Notes: generated from the letters alone by a model not told the origin. A stretch of 64,000 nucleotides of DNA from Pelagicoccus sp. SDUM812005 (GCF_031127875.1 NZ_JARXIA010000010.1:124001-188000); one strand, 5' to 3'. Counted from the first letter of the stretch, positions 8,539 to 17,429 are shown. Made by a program: numbers and translations.

Positions 8539-9693
8539 TTAGCGTTTCTTGGCGGTTTCGAGCACGCGGTAGAAGGCGGGCTTGGGCTGGAAGTTGCGGT
8601 CGAAGAGCAGGGAGAAGTTGGTACGTCCGCGCACTGGGAAGTTGTTGAGCCAATTCGTCTTGTCGCTGACTCCCCAGAAGGTGACGCGCTCGATGTGATC
8701 GGCCTGCTGGACGAGCATTTCGAAAATTTCTTGGTAGCGTTGGGCGAAGCGTTCCTCTTCGCTGGCTGGCAGGTTCCCGTCCGGGTAGGGATTGTTCTCG
8801 GGCGTGGCGACCAGCTTTTCGGCATCTACGTTGGCGCCGAAGAAGGCCGCTCGGCCGAGAAGGTCGATGTCGAGCTCCGTGATGTGCACCTTGACGCCGG
8901 TGGCGGCGAAAGCGGCGATCGAGGCGGCGATATCTGCCGTATCCGGAAAGTCCATCAGCCAGTGTCCTTGCATGCCGATTCCGTCGATGCGAATGCCTTT
9001 GGACTTGAAATCCTTAACCATGGCCACAACCGCGTCGCGTCGGCCGGGATCGGTCATGCTGTAGTCGTTGTAGAGCAGCTTGGCGTGGGGAGGAAGCGTT
9101 TCGGAGGCGATGCGAAAGGCTTGCTCGGTGAAGTCGTCGCCGATGATTTGCTGGTACTTCGATTTTCGCCAGCTACCGTCGCCCAAGATCGATTCGTTGA
9201 CCACGTCCCAGTAGAGGATCTCGTCGCCCCAGCGCTTCGCCATCAGCTCGGCCCGTTCCCTCATGCGGGCCAGCAGGGCTTCGCGGGAGAGCTCCTTGCC
9301 CGCGGCGTCCTGGTAAACCCAGTCTGGAGTTTGGCTATGCCAAAACAAGGTGTGTCCGACCAAGGCCTGCTGGTTTTGGGATCCGTAGCGGACGAAGGAG
9401 TCGACCAGCTCGTAGTGGGTTTCGGTCGGAGTGGGATTCATGCGCCCCCATTTCATGCAGTTTTCGGGAGAAAGGCTGTTGAAGTGCTTGGCAACTACAT
9501 TGTATCCAGGATCCGATGGATTCTCCAACATGGAGTCGCTGAGCGTTCCGCCGATTAGGAAGAGCCCGTCGAATGCTTCGTGCAGGCTGGGAGTCGCGTT
9601 TGTTTCGGGACCTTTGCTGCAGCTGGAAGCAACGAGTGCAAGGGTAGCCAATGCTGCAGGGGCGAGTACTTGGTTAAAGTGTTTTCTAAGCAT
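8539..9693 (-). CDS. GH10 endo-1,4-beta-xylanase, lipoprotein
   Basis: Hydrolyses internal beta-1,4-xylosidic bonds in xylan. The (beta/alpha)8 GH10 signatures are clear: VGHTLFWHSQTPDW, acid/base Glu167 in WDVVNES, nucleophile Glu273 in HITELDID, and a late VTFWGVSDKTNWL strand. The start at 9693 gives a lipoprotein signal peptide with Cys25 in VASSC, so it is probably anchored in a membrane facing the periplasm or outside. The frame reaches a GTG at 9756, which would disrupt the signal. It shares a transcript with the downstream double-thioredoxin gene. Confidence 0.92.
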   Translation of the reverse strand: MLRKHFNQVLAPAALATLALVASSCSKGPETNATPSLHEAFDGLFLIGGTLSDSMLENPSDPGYNVVAKHFNSLSPENCMKWGRMNPTPTETHYELVDSFVRYGSQNQQALVGHTLFWHSQTPDWVYQDAAGKELSREALLARMRERAELMAKRWGDEILYWDVVNESILGDGSWRKSKYQQIIGDDFTEQAFRIASETLPPHAKLLYNDYSMTDPGRRDAVVAMVKDFKSKGIRIDGIGMQGHWLMDFPDTADIAASIAAFAATGVKVHITELDIDLLGRAAFFGANVDAEKLVATPENNPYPDGNLPASEEERFAQRYQEIFEMLVQQADHIERVTFWGVSDKTNWLNNFPVRGRTNFSLLFDRNFQPKPAFYRVLETAKKR

Positions 9694-9777
9694 TTGGAGT
9701 TTATAGTTAAGTGCGCCAGATCCCTTGGGCTGGCCAGTGTCTTGCCAGTCTTTCACTAGAGTGGGCGGAGAGGTCGC

Positions 9778-9791
9778 TAAGCATTTGCTTA
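9778..9791. promoter_or_regulatory. Palindrome in xylanase/ABC divergent promoter region
   Basis: TAAGCA-TT-TGCTTA is a perfect inverted repeat, located 85 bases from the xylanase start and 60 from the ABC operon start. Its position between divergent genes makes it a candidate operator. No second copy was seen. Confidence 0.35.
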
Positions 9792-9851
9792 AAAAGCTGT
9801 AACTTTCAAAGCCCGCCTGTGTAAATCGCGTCGAACCTTCCTCTTATTCCT

Positions 9852-10784
9852 ATGCCGAACCATAATGTAATCGAGACCCGCGGACTGATCAAGCGGTACG
9901 GGACTCAAACCGTGCTCGACTCGGTCGACCTGTCCTTGCCGGCCGGCGCCATTGGTCTGCTAGGTCCAAACGGGGCAGGGAAGTCGACTTTCATCAAATG
10001 CCTGCTGCAGCTGGAAGAGAAGGATGGCGGGTCCGTGAGCTTGCTCGGCAACGATATCGATACGCACGGAAGGGAGACCCGCCGCCGCATCGGCTACGCC
10101 CCGGAGCAGGATTGCCATATTCCGGGGATGGTGGGCTGCGAGTACGTGACCTATTGCGGGGAGTTGAGCGGCATGCCCTTCGAAGCGGCCCGCCAACGGG
10201 CGCACGAGATGCTCGACTTCGTGGGGATGGGTCAGGAGCGCTACCGAAAAGTGGATACGTATTCCACGGGCATGAAGCAACGGATCAAGATCGCCCAAGC
10301 TCTGGTGCACGATCCGGATCTGGTTTTCCTGGACGAGCCGACCAACGGCCTCGACCCCAAGGGGCAGGCGTTGATTTTGGAACTTATCGAGCGGATCTGG
10401 AAGGAGTCCGGCATCAGCGTGGTGCTTTCTTCGCATCTGCTCCACGACGTGGATCGGATCTGCGATCGCATTGTGATCATCGCCCAGGGAAACGTGGTTG
10501 CCCACGACACCTTGGCCGCATTGAAGGGGCGTCGCCGCCCGGAAGCGGAAGTTGTGGTCGCGGAGGGGAAGGAGACCTTGATCGGGCTGTTTCGCGAGCA
10601 AGGCTGGTCCTGTTCCATTTTGAACAATGGGAACGTCAAAGTCGTGCACGGGCAAAGCTCCATCAATCCGCTCATCGAAGTGATGCGGGCCGCTGGCATT
10701 GCCCCGCTCGAGGTGAAGGAAAGTCCGAATGCCTTGAGCGAGCTTTTCCTGCAGGCTTTGGAAAAGGGAAAGGTGTCCGCATGA
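9852..10784 (+). CDS. ABC transporter ATP-binding protein (first of two)
   Basis: 310 residues. Walker A GPNGAGKST, Q-loop region, signature TGMKQRIKIAQAL, Walker B LVFLDEPTNGLDP and a switch His in LSSHLLHDVD are all present. It belongs to the ABC-2 exporter ATPases (CcmA/GldA-like) with a ~90-residue C-terminal extension. It opens a four-gene operon with ATGA stop/start overlaps at each junction. With the next gene it should form a membrane exporter. The substrate is unknown. Confidence 0.9.
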   Translation: MPNHNVIETRGLIKRYGTQTVLDSVDLSLPAGAIGLLGPNGAGKSTFIKCLLQLEEKDGGSVSLLGNDIDTHGRETRRRIGYAPEQDCHIPGMVGCEYVTYCGELSGMPFEAARQRAHEMLDFVGMGQERYRKVDTYSTGMKQRIKIAQALVHDPDLVFLDEPTNGLDPKGQALILELIERIWKESGISVVLSSHLLHDVDRICDRIVIIAQGNVVAHDTLAALKGRRRPEAEVVVAEGKETLIGLFREQGWSCSILNNGNVKVVHGQSSINPLIEVMRAAGIAPLEVKESPNALSELFLQALEKGKVSA

Positions 10785-11791
10785 GTCATGCTTGGAATGC
10801 CCAATACCGTCGCTGGCAGGGCCAGAGCGTAGGGGTGTGGCAACGTCGCTTGTCGATCGCCCGCTATGGCTTGCGGCTTTGCCTGTCGGGAAAGATCATC
10901 AAGATCTTCCTGGTCCTCGCCTTCGCCCAGACTTTTGTCCTTGGGGCGGTTTTCTTTTTGTTCGGCCAACTGGTGGCGCCGGAGAGCGCCTTGTTGACTT
11001 GGCTGGAAGGCTTGGGAGGGGAGCAGGTGGTGCGAGTTATCAGCGGCCTCAGTTCCTGGGCGCTCCTGTATCCAGAAATTTGCGTCGATGGGATATATCG
11101 CGTCATGTTCTACCTGATGACCTTTAGCGGACCCTTTCTGTCCATGATCATCGTGGCCTTGTTCGTGCATCGATTGATCGCCAACGACCTCGCTAGCAAC
11201 GCCATCGTGATCTATAACAGCAAGGCCTTGACGCGCTGGGACTACCTGACCGGCAAGTTCATCGTGGTTTCGACCTTGCTCTCCGTTGTTTGGATACTGC
11301 CCGTGCTTGCCTCCTGGTTGATAAGCAACTTCCTTTCGCCGGATTGGAGCTTCTTCTACCATTCCTTCCCGTCGCTGCTCCGCGGCTTGGCCATCGGCAG
11401 CGTGGCGGTAGTGTCCTTGAGCTGCCTCGCCTTGCTGGTGTCCTCGCTTGCCCGCAAGACGGGAGCGGCGGTGGCCTATTGGATCTTGGGATGGTTTTCG
11501 CTCAGCATTGTCGGAAGCGTGGCCAGCTACGCGCATCCAGCTTTCAACTACATTAGCCCTACCCAAGCCATCTATGACCTTTCGGCAGGGATCTATCGCA
11601 TGCTCGACTTGGTGAACGACGCCCAGGAAATGCTTCCTTTCTTCGGCGGCTTCTTCAAATCCGTGAGCGACGGAACCGACCCGTCGGACCTGCCCATCGG
11701 CAACGGCGAGATCGTCCTGCCCTTGCTGGCCTTGGCCGCTTATTGCGCGGTTTCAATTGCAGTCGTTAGCAGAAGGGTGCGCGCCTCATGA
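10781..11791 (+). CDS. ABC-2 type transporter permease (first of two)
   Basis: 336 residues with six or so predicted membrane helices (e.g. IFLVLAFAQTFVLGAVFFLFG, FLSMIIVALFVHRLIA, FIVVSTLLSVVWILPVLAS, LLALAAYCAVSIAVVS). The segment ASNAIVIYNSKALTRWDYLTGKF resembles the cytoplasmic coupling region of ABC-2 permeases (NosY/CcmB-like). The ATG at 10781 overlaps the ATPase stop by four bases, so the longer upstream frame is discounted. It pairs with the preceding ATPase in the inner membrane. Confidence 0.85.
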   Translation: MSHAWNAQYRRWQGQSVGVWQRRLSIARYGLRLCLSGKIIKIFLVLAFAQTFVLGAVFFLFGQLVAPESALLTWLEGLGGEQVVRVISGLSSWALLYPEICVDGIYRVMFYLMTFSGPFLSMIIVALFVHRLIANDLASNAIVIYNSKALTRWDYLTGKFIVVSTLLSVVWILPVLASWLISNFLSPDWSFFYHSFPSLLRGLAIGSVAVVSLSCLALLVSSLARKTGAAVAYWILGWFSLSIVGSVASYAHPAFNYISPTQAIYDLSAGIYRMLDLVNDAQEMLPFFGGFFKSVSDGTDPSDLPIGNGEIVLPLLALAAYCAVSIAVVSRRVRAS

Positions 11792-12708
11792 ACTCCATCG
11801 TCAAAGCAGAGGAGCTCAGCTGTTTCTACGGAATCGTGCTCGGCTTGAACAACGTAAGCTTCGAGATTCCCGCGGGAATTACCGGCTTGGTCGGGCCCAA
11901 CGGCGCCGGCAAGAGCACCTTGATAAAGCTCGTGACGGGGCAGCTCGCTCCGTCCTCAGGCAGCCTGACCGTGTTTGGCCAAAGGCCGCGCAACAATCCT
12001 AGGCTGCTCGGCCAGTTGGGCTACTGTCCCGAGCGGGAGCAGCTCCCCAAGGACCTGCGTCCGGTCGCGTGGCTGCGTTCCTTGGCTTCGGTTTCCGGCA
12101 CGCCCTGGTGGGAAACCCGGGCTCTGGCGGAGCAGGCCCTGGAGCGCTCCCGGCTTGGCAAGGAGCACTGGAAAAAGCGGATCGGCACCTACTCCAAAGG
12201 GATGAAGCAGCGGGTGAAGCTTGCCCAGGCCATCATGCACGATCCGAAGCTCGTCGTGCTGGACGAGCCGATGAACGGATTGGATCCGATGGGGCGCTCC
12301 GAGTTCGGGGAAATCCTCAAGGAGTTGAACGAGCAGGGGACCAGCATTCTCGTCTCGAGCCATATTCTGCACGAACTGGAGTTTCTCTGCAGCGGCTTCG
12401 TCATGCTGAACTGGGGACGCGTCTTGGCCTCGGGAAGCCAGATCGACATCCGCAAGACGGTGGTGGAATGGTCGGACGAAATTTCGATCCGCTGCTCCGA
12501 TCCGAACCACTTGGCTGCCCACTTGCAGGCTCAAGGCTTGCTGCGCGGCTTTTTGGCGGACGGGCAGGACCTAACGATTTGGGTGAACGAACCGGAGCAA
12601 TTCCTAGCGGCGTGGCCGCAGCTTTTCGCCGGTTGCGCCTGCGAGGTCTACGAGATGCGAAACAAGAACCAAGCCCTCTCCAGCATATTTGAAAGGATGA
12701 CACGATGA
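11788..12708 (+). CDS. ABC transporter ATP-binding protein (second)
   Basis: 306 residues with Walker A GPNGAGKST, signature SKGMKQRVKLAQAI, Walker B LVVLDEPMNGLDP (Met where Thr is usual) and a switch His in SSHILHELE. It starts within the stop codon of the first permease (ATGA). It is a paralogue of the first ATPase, and each presumably serves its own adjacent permease. Its C-terminal ~90 residues form a regulatory extension without a recognised domain. Confidence 0.9.
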   Translation: MNSIVKAEELSCFYGIVLGLNNVSFEIPAGITGLVGPNGAGKSTLIKLVTGQLAPSSGSLTVFGQRPRNNPRLLGQLGYCPEREQLPKDLRPVAWLRSLASVSGTPWWETRALAEQALERSRLGKEHWKKRIGTYSKGMKQRVKLAQAIMHDPKLVVLDEPMNGLDPMGRSEFGEILKELNEQGTSILVSSHILHELEFLCSGFVMLNWGRVLASGSQIDIRKTVVEWSDEISIRCSDPNHLAAHLQAQGLLRGFLADGQDLTIWVNEPEQFLAAWPQLFAGCACEVYEMRNKNQALSSIFERMTR

Positions 12709-13466
12709 GCGAGTCCCATAACAGGAGAGCACGATTCGGCGCCTTGCGCGGTTTGCTCTACATGCGTATCCAAGAACTGGTCACGCCTATCTCGCTACTG
12801 CGGGCTGCAGGGATTGCGGTCGCCTGTTTCTTGCTGTTCCTGCTGGTCGGCCTCGATCGGCAGGAAGCCGCCCAGCGGTACCAAGGTTTGGTGGCTGGGA
12901 TTTTTGCCCTCAAGTTCCTGCCGATTTTCTGCCTGACCAAAGGCGGCGAAACGCTGCGGAGCGAATTGAAGGACGGGACCATCGAATACCTTTGGGTGCG
13001 TCCGGCCAGCAAGGTGGAGCTCTATTTCGGTTTCATGCTTAGCAGTTACCTGGGGATCCTGGCCTTGATCGGACCGGCCTTGCTGGGGATCAGCGTTGCG
13101 GGGCTGACCATGGGGGTGGTCGGCCTAGACGGCTTGCTCGCACTCTGGGTTACGATTTTGGCGGTTGTGGCCAGCTTTACGGCGATTTCGGGCGCCATCG
13201 GATCGCTGTCCTCGAAGTTCGTGGTGCTGGGGATCTTCTACTATTCTTTCGTTGAGCTCGGCCTGGGGGCCATTCCCAACGGCGTGCAACGCCTCGCCCT
13301 AAGCTTCCATACGAAATCCCTGCTCTCCGGCATGGTCCGGGACGGAGGGAACCTCAGCCTGGAGCCTTTCGCTTGGATTCTCGCGACCGGAGCGCTGGGC
13401 CTTGTCGTCGGAGCGGCGGTTTTCAGCCAGTCCCGCTACGTGGTGGGCAGCGAGAAGGAAGCTTGA
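12705..13466 (+). CDS. ABC-2 type transporter permease (second)
   Basis: 253 residues with about six membrane segments. The motif GGETLRSELKDGTIEYLWVRPASKVELYFG matches the ABC-2 permease coupling helix region. It overlaps the upstream ATPase stop by four bases and closes the operon. It is shorter than the first permease and only distantly similar, so the operon probably encodes one heteromeric exporter or two related ones. Confidence 0.83.
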   Translation: MSESHNRRARFGALRGLLYMRIQELVTPISLLRAAGIAVACFLLFLLVGLDRQEAAQRYQGLVAGIFALKFLPIFCLTKGGETLRSELKDGTIEYLWVRPASKVELYFGFMLSSYLGILALIGPALLGISVAGLTMGVVGLDGLLALWVTILAVVASFTAISGAIGSLSSKFVVLGIFYYSFVELGLGAIPNGVQRLALSFHTKSLLSGMVRDGGNLSLEPFAWILATGALGLVVGAAVFSQSRYVVGSEKEA

Positions 13467-13539
13467 TAAACAAACAAAACTTTTTCGTAACCGATTCGTC
13501 TCGTGAGGTGAAACCTGAGGCAACAAACGCATTACCAGC

Positions 13540-14574
13540 ATGATAAAGAAACACTTTTGCATCCTACTCGCCGGAGCCGCAGCAGCGGCAAGCTTGATGA
13601 CGGCGGCCCCCCTCGTGAAATCGGAAATCGCGAAGGACGCTAAATGGTTGGCTCACATCGACATGGAAGGGGTGATGGCGTCCTCCTTCAGCGATATCGG
13701 TGTCGCCAAGCTCAAGGAAGCCATCGCCGAGGCCAACAAGGAAAAGATCAGCATCGACGTGGACCTGGTGCTTTCCGAGATCAAGTCCTTCACCGCCTAC
13801 GGGGCGAGCTTCACGGAGACCGCCGCCGCCGAAAGCGTTCTCATCCTGAAAACCGGCGACCGCCTGCAGGCGATCTTCGAAGGCCTGGTTGCCCATCAGG
13901 AGCTGGAGGGCGACCAAAGCCCGCTCAAGCGGGTCGAGGGCAAGCCCTACCAAACCTTCTTGCTCGAGGACGAGCTCTACCTCGCCTTTCCCAACAAGAA
14001 CTACGCCATCGCCGGCAAGAATTTCGATCGCATCGAAAAAGCGTTCGCGGTGATCGCCGGCAAGGCCGACAGCCTGGTAGACATCGACCAGAAGCTCGTG
14101 CTCAACGAGGATACGGGATTCTTCCTCATGGTCACGGCCAACGGCATCAACGGCTTGAAGAACGTGCCGCCGCAGGCCCGCATGCTGCAGAAGACGAAGG
14201 GCGGGCAATTGTCCATCGGCGAGTCCGATGGCGAGTTCCGGGCAAGCCTGATCCTCACCACCGAGGGGCCGAAGATCTCCTTGCAGCTTTCCCAGATCGT
14301 TCGCGGCCTGCTGGCCTTGGCCTCCTTTACGCAGGTGGAAAACCAAAGCATGATGGAAGTGGTGGACAGCGTGGACGTGCAGCAGGGGGACGACTTCGTT
14401 TCCTTGGACTTTCGCTATCCAATCGAAAAGCTCATGAGCTTGATCGGGACCGCAGTTGACATGATGGAGGGGCGCGAGCGTGGCGAGGGTCACGGCGAGC
14501 ATACCTCCTCCAACGGCGACTGCCAGATCGAGCTGGGGAAGGGCACCTTGCTCGCCTTTGCTGGACATGACTAA
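13540..14574 (+). CDS. Exported protein of unknown function upstream of ECF sigma
   Basis: 344 residues with a signal peptide (MIKKHFCILLAGAAAAASLMTA). The mature part looks like a repeated alpha/beta domain: AKWLAHIDMEGVMASSF..., TFLLEDELYLAFPNKNYAIAGK, FFLMVTANGINGL, VDSVDVQQGDDFVSLDFRY. This layout recalls DUF3352-type exported proteins, but I cannot assign a family. Its last eight bases overlap the ECF sigma start, so the two are translationally coupled. It may therefore act in, or be a target of, that signalling unit. Confidence 0.7.
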   Translation: MIKKHFCILLAGAAAAASLMTAAPLVKSEIAKDAKWLAHIDMEGVMASSFSDIGVAKLKEAIAEANKEKISIDVDLVLSEIKSFTAYGASFTETAAAESVLILKTGDRLQAIFEGLVAHQELEGDQSPLKRVEGKPYQTFLLEDELYLAFPNKNYAIAGKNFDRIEKAFAVIAGKADSLVDIDQKLVLNEDTGFFLMVTANGINGLKNVPPQARMLQKTKGGQLSIGESDGEFRASLILTTEGPKISLQLSQIVRGLLALASFTQVENQSMMEVVDSVDVQQGDDFVSLDFRYPIEKLMSLIGTAVDMMEGRERGEGHGEHTSSNGDCQIELGKGTLLAFAGHD

Positions 14575-15163
14575 CAGCTCCGTATTGCCTCTATCCAACG
14601 CTACCGTGACCGGCTCCGCGACAAATCTCGATACCGCTCAATCCCTGCCCGCAGGGAACGGGGTCGACCGTGCAGGCTTCGCAGCCTTGGTGGAAGAGCA
14701 CCAGGACAAGCTGCGCAACTTCCTCTTCCGCTACACGCGAAACCGCCAAGACGCCGAAGACCTGACGCAAGATACCTTCGTCAAGGCCTTCCGCAACATT
14801 CACCGCTACGACAGCAAGTACAGCTTCTCGACCTGGCTCTACACCATTGCACGTCGCACCGCCTACAACCATTTCCGCGACAACAAGCCGACCGAGTCGC
14901 TCGAGTACGACGTGGCCGCCGCTGCGGATACGCCCGATATCGAAGCCTCCCGCGAGGACGAGAAAAGTTGGGTTTGGGAAGCGGCCCGAAAGCTGAAGCC
15001 AGACTTCCGTGAGGCCCTCAGCCTCAAGTACAGCGACGACCTTTCGATCGAGGAAATATCCAAGATCATGGGCAAATCCCAAACCAACGTGAAAATCATC
15101 CTCTTCCGCGCCCGCAACCAATTGAAGAAGCTGCGGAAGATCGAAAACCCCAGGGCACGCTAA
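14567..15163 (+). CDS. ECF-type RNA polymerase sigma factor
   Basis: 198 residues. Region 2 reads LVEEHQDKLRNFLFRYTRNRQDAEDLTQDTF with FSTWLYTIARRTAYNHFRD. Region 4 reads EALSLKYSDDLSIEEISKIMGKSQTNVKIILFRARNQL with a helix-turn-helix. The ATG at 14567 is chosen over the longer frame because it gives a normal ECF length and couples to the upstream gene. It directs RNA polymerase to a stress or envelope regulon, here unknown. Only two bases separate it from the next gene, a membrane protein in the place where an anti-sigma factor is usual. Confidence 0.9.
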   Translation: MTNSSVLPLSNATVTGSATNLDTAQSLPAGNGVDRAGFAALVEEHQDKLRNFLFRYTRNRQDAEDLTQDTFVKAFRNIHRYDSKYSFSTWLYTIARRTAYNHFRDNKPTESLEYDVAAAADTPDIEASREDEKSWVWEAARKLKPDFREALSLKYSDDLSIEEISKIMGKSQTNVKIILFRARNQLKKLRKIENPRAR

Positions 15164-15165
15164 CG

Positions 15166-15711
15166 ATGAAGCCAATCTACAGAATTTTGATCAACTGGTA
15201 CCAAGCCTCGGACAAGGAACTGCCCGCTTGGCTGCAACGTGCTTGCCAAAAGGACCCCAGCCTCGCTCAAGAACGAGCGTTCGGAGAGACCTTGACCCGC
15301 GAGCTTCGGAAGCCCCGCTCCGACGAATCCGCATCCTTCGAAGGCGACAGCATGGCGGCCCGCGTCCTGAAGCAGATCGCCGAGGAGGACTACCACGCCG
15401 CCCAGGAGGAGGAAGCGTCGCCGCTGTGGGGCGCTTGGGTACGCAACGCGGGCATGGGCCTCGCCGCCCTCGCGGTCGTTTTTGCCGCTTACCAATATTT
15501 GGATACGGACTCGCAAATTGAAGGCGGAGAGATTGCAGCCATCCAGGAAAACGCCACTGCGACGGATGGGCTGCTCGAAATCTCCGAAGATTGGAAGAAC
15601 CCGCTTGATCAGGAAATCGAATACATCGTGTCGGACGCCAAGGGTGCCCTCGGCTTCCTCGCCAATACCTTCGTACCGTCCACGTACTTGAAGGAGAAGG
15701 ACAAGGCCTAG
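15166..15711 (+). CDS. Single-pass membrane protein, possible anti-sigma factor
   Basis: 181 residues. A cytoplasmic N-terminal part of about 90 residues is followed by one membrane helix (AGMGLAALAVVFAAYQYL, around residue 95) and an acidic outer tail. The position right after an ECF sigma gene and this topology suggest an anti-sigma role. However, no HxxxCxxC zinc anti-sigma motif is present and I recognise no family, so the role is an inference from context. Confidence 0.55.
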   Translation: MKPIYRILINWYQASDKELPAWLQRACQKDPSLAQERAFGETLTRELRKPRSDESASFEGDSMAARVLKQIAEEDYHAAQEEEASPLWGAWVRNAGMGLAALAVVFAAYQYLDTDSQIEGGEIAAIQENATATDGLLEISEDWKNPLDQEIEYIVSDAKGALGFLANTFVPSTYLKEKDKA

Positions 15712-15777
15712 TCCGTTTTCCTTCGCCCCAAAAATTGATGCTTTCAATAAGCCCTTCGCCCGCTAGGGTTTAGGCTT

Positions 15778-16470
15778 ATGGCTACGATTCTTGTTACGGG
15801 CGCCAGTCGTGGGATTGGCTTGGAGCTAGCATGCCAGTACGCGGAAGCGGGCGACGCGGTCATCGCGACTTGCCGGGATCCGGATACCGCCAACGCCCTG
15901 CGACACCTCAGCCAGAGCTTTGAAAACGTGGAGGTGCAGGCCCTCGACGTGGTCGATCCGCTTGCGGTGCTTTCCTTAGCCAGCATGCTGGCCAAACGCG
16001 GCGATTCGGTAGACATACTTTACAACAATGCCGGCATCGCCATCGCCGAAAAGGTGGGCAGCTGGACGGCGGACGCTTTTTCCGCGACCCTCGAAACCAA
16101 CGTGGTTGCCCCGGCCATCATCATGCAATCCTTCGCCAAGGCCATGTCTTCCAAGGGCAAGATCGTCAACATCTCCTCCCGCATGGGCTCCTTCGACTTC
16201 GAAGCGAACCTAGGAGGCGAGCTCGCCAGCTACGCCGCCAGCAAGTCCGCCCTCAACATGCTCGTACGGCAGGTGGCTCCCTCCCTGATGGAGCGAGGCG
16301 TGATCGCCGTGGCCCTCAGTCCGGGTTGGGTCAAGACGGATATGGGCGGGCAGGAAGCCAGCCTCACCGTGGAGGAGTCCGTGACGGCGATCCGCGAGAC
16401 CGTGGCGAAGCTGACGCCTGCCGCAGCAGGGGCGTTTTTGGACTACACCGGCGAAACCATTCCTTGGTAG
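15778..16470 (+). CDS. Short-chain dehydrogenase/reductase (SDR)
   Basis: 230 residues, a classical NAD(P)-dependent SDR. The nucleotide motif is TGASRGIGLELA (residues ~7-18), NNAG follows at about 84, the catalytic Ser lies in IVNISSRMGS, and the YxxxK pair is in SYAASKSALN. PGWVKTDMGG follows as in many C-factor/sniffer-like SDRs. Substrate is not predictable from sequence. It precedes the two ExbD genes by 21 bases and may share their transcript. Confidence 0.9.
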   Translation: MATILVTGASRGIGLELACQYAEAGDAVIATCRDPDTANALRHLSQSFENVEVQALDVVDPLAVLSLASMLAKRGDSVDILYNNAGIAIAEKVGSWTADAFSATLETNVVAPAIIMQSFAKAMSSKGKIVNISSRMGSFDFEANLGGELASYAASKSALNMLVRQVAPSLMERGVIAVALSPGWVKTDMGGQEASLTVEESVTAIRETVAKLTPAAAGAFLDYTGETIPW

Positions 16471-16491
16471 AAGCCGAAAGCGAAACCTGTA

Positions 16492-16920
16492 ATGGCTGTC
16501 CAACTACAGCGACAAGCGAAGGCTCGCAAGCTAGCTGGCGTCTCCATGGCGCCGATGATCGACATGGTTTTCTTGCTGCTGGTCTTTTTCATGACAGCTA
16601 GCGCCATGTCGCAGGCGGGAAGCAAGCTGGAGCTGGATTTGCCGGATTCTCCGGAGTCCAAGGTGGCCCAGGACTTTTCGGGACGCATGATCGTAAGTAT
16701 CGACTCGGCCGGAAAGACCTTTCTCGGCAACCGTTCCGTGGAAACAGGCGAACTGAAGGAGGCCTTGCTTCAGTTTCGGGAAACGGAGCCGGCCGCCAAG
16801 CTGACCATTCGAGCTGCCAAGGACACCCCGTTTTCGGCCATCAAGGAAACCATGCGTCAGGCTGCCGCGGCGGGAATCGGCGACTACCTCTACGCGACCT
16901 ACCAAAGCGGAACCCACTGA
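16492..16920 (+). CDS. exbD: ExbD/TolR family biopolymer transport protein
   Basis: 142 residues. The N-terminal AGVSMAPMIDMVFLLLVFFMTAS contains the single membrane helix with the conserved membrane-embedded Asp (MIDM) that carries protons in ExbD/TolR. The periplasmic domain follows. It partners an ExbB/TolQ motor to energise TonB or TolA. The second exbD starts five bases after its stop. No exbB/tolQ or tonB lies in the window. Confidence 0.92.
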   Translation: MAVQLQRQAKARKLAGVSMAPMIDMVFLLLVFFMTASAMSQAGSKLELDLPDSPESKVAQDFSGRMIVSIDSAGKTFLGNRSVETGELKEALLQFRETEPAAKLTIRAAKDTPFSAIKETMRQAAAAGIGDYLYATYQSGTH

Positions 16921-16925
16921 ACGAG

Positions 16926-17369
16926 ATGGCGGTACTGTTAAGGAAGGCTCACGCGAACAAGGAGGCAGGGGAACTGCCGATCGCTCCGATGATCGATGTC
17001 GTTTTCCTGTTGCTCGTGTACTTCATGGTCAGCTCCAGCATCCAAAAGCAGGAGGCGGATATCGGCTTTTCGCTGCCGGCAAAGGTAGAAACCAGCGAGC
17101 CGATTTCCTTTCCCGACGAGCAGATAATCGAGGTCGACGCCGCCGGCCGGGCCTGGGTAAACGGATACGGCTACGACGAGCCGGAATCCCTCCGCTACGA
17201 GCAGCTCGCCCAGATGCTGCGCCGCTACCGCGAAGGGACGGAGGCCGCCCAAAGTTCCGCCCGAGTGACCATTGCTCCCTCGGACGCCACGCCTCACCAA
17301 ATGGTGGTACGGGTCATGGACGCTTGCCAAGACGCGGGCTTGCGCTCGGTGAGCTTCGCGGTGGAGTAG
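16926..17369 (+). CDS. exbD: ExbD/TolR family biopolymer transport protein (second copy)
   Basis: 147 residues with the same plan as its upstream neighbour: ELPIAPMIDVVFLLLVYFMVSSS holds the membrane helix and conserved Asp, followed by a periplasmic domain ending in RVMDACQDAGLRSVSFAVE. The two copies differ strongly outside the helix, so they are old paralogues and may form a heteromeric ExbD dimer. It is separated from argH by about 60 bases. Confidence 0.92.
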   Translation: MAVLLRKAHANKEAGELPIAPMIDVVFLLLVYFMVSSSIQKQEADIGFSLPAKVETSEPISFPDEQIIEVDAAGRAWVNGYGYDEPESLRYEQLAQMLRRYREGTEAAQSSARVTIAPSDATPHQMVVRVMDACQDAGLRSVSFAVE

Positions 17370-17429
17370 GAGCTGCTCGGGGGAATTGCGGGAAAAGCGG
17401 CGAAATTTCCTGTTGCTAAACGCGAGTCG

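Noticed and set aside
9998-10780. N-terminal extension of the first ABC permease frame
   Set aside because: This part is Arg/Gly-rich and lies over the ATPase gene; the ATGA overlap at 10781 gives a membrane protein of normal length.
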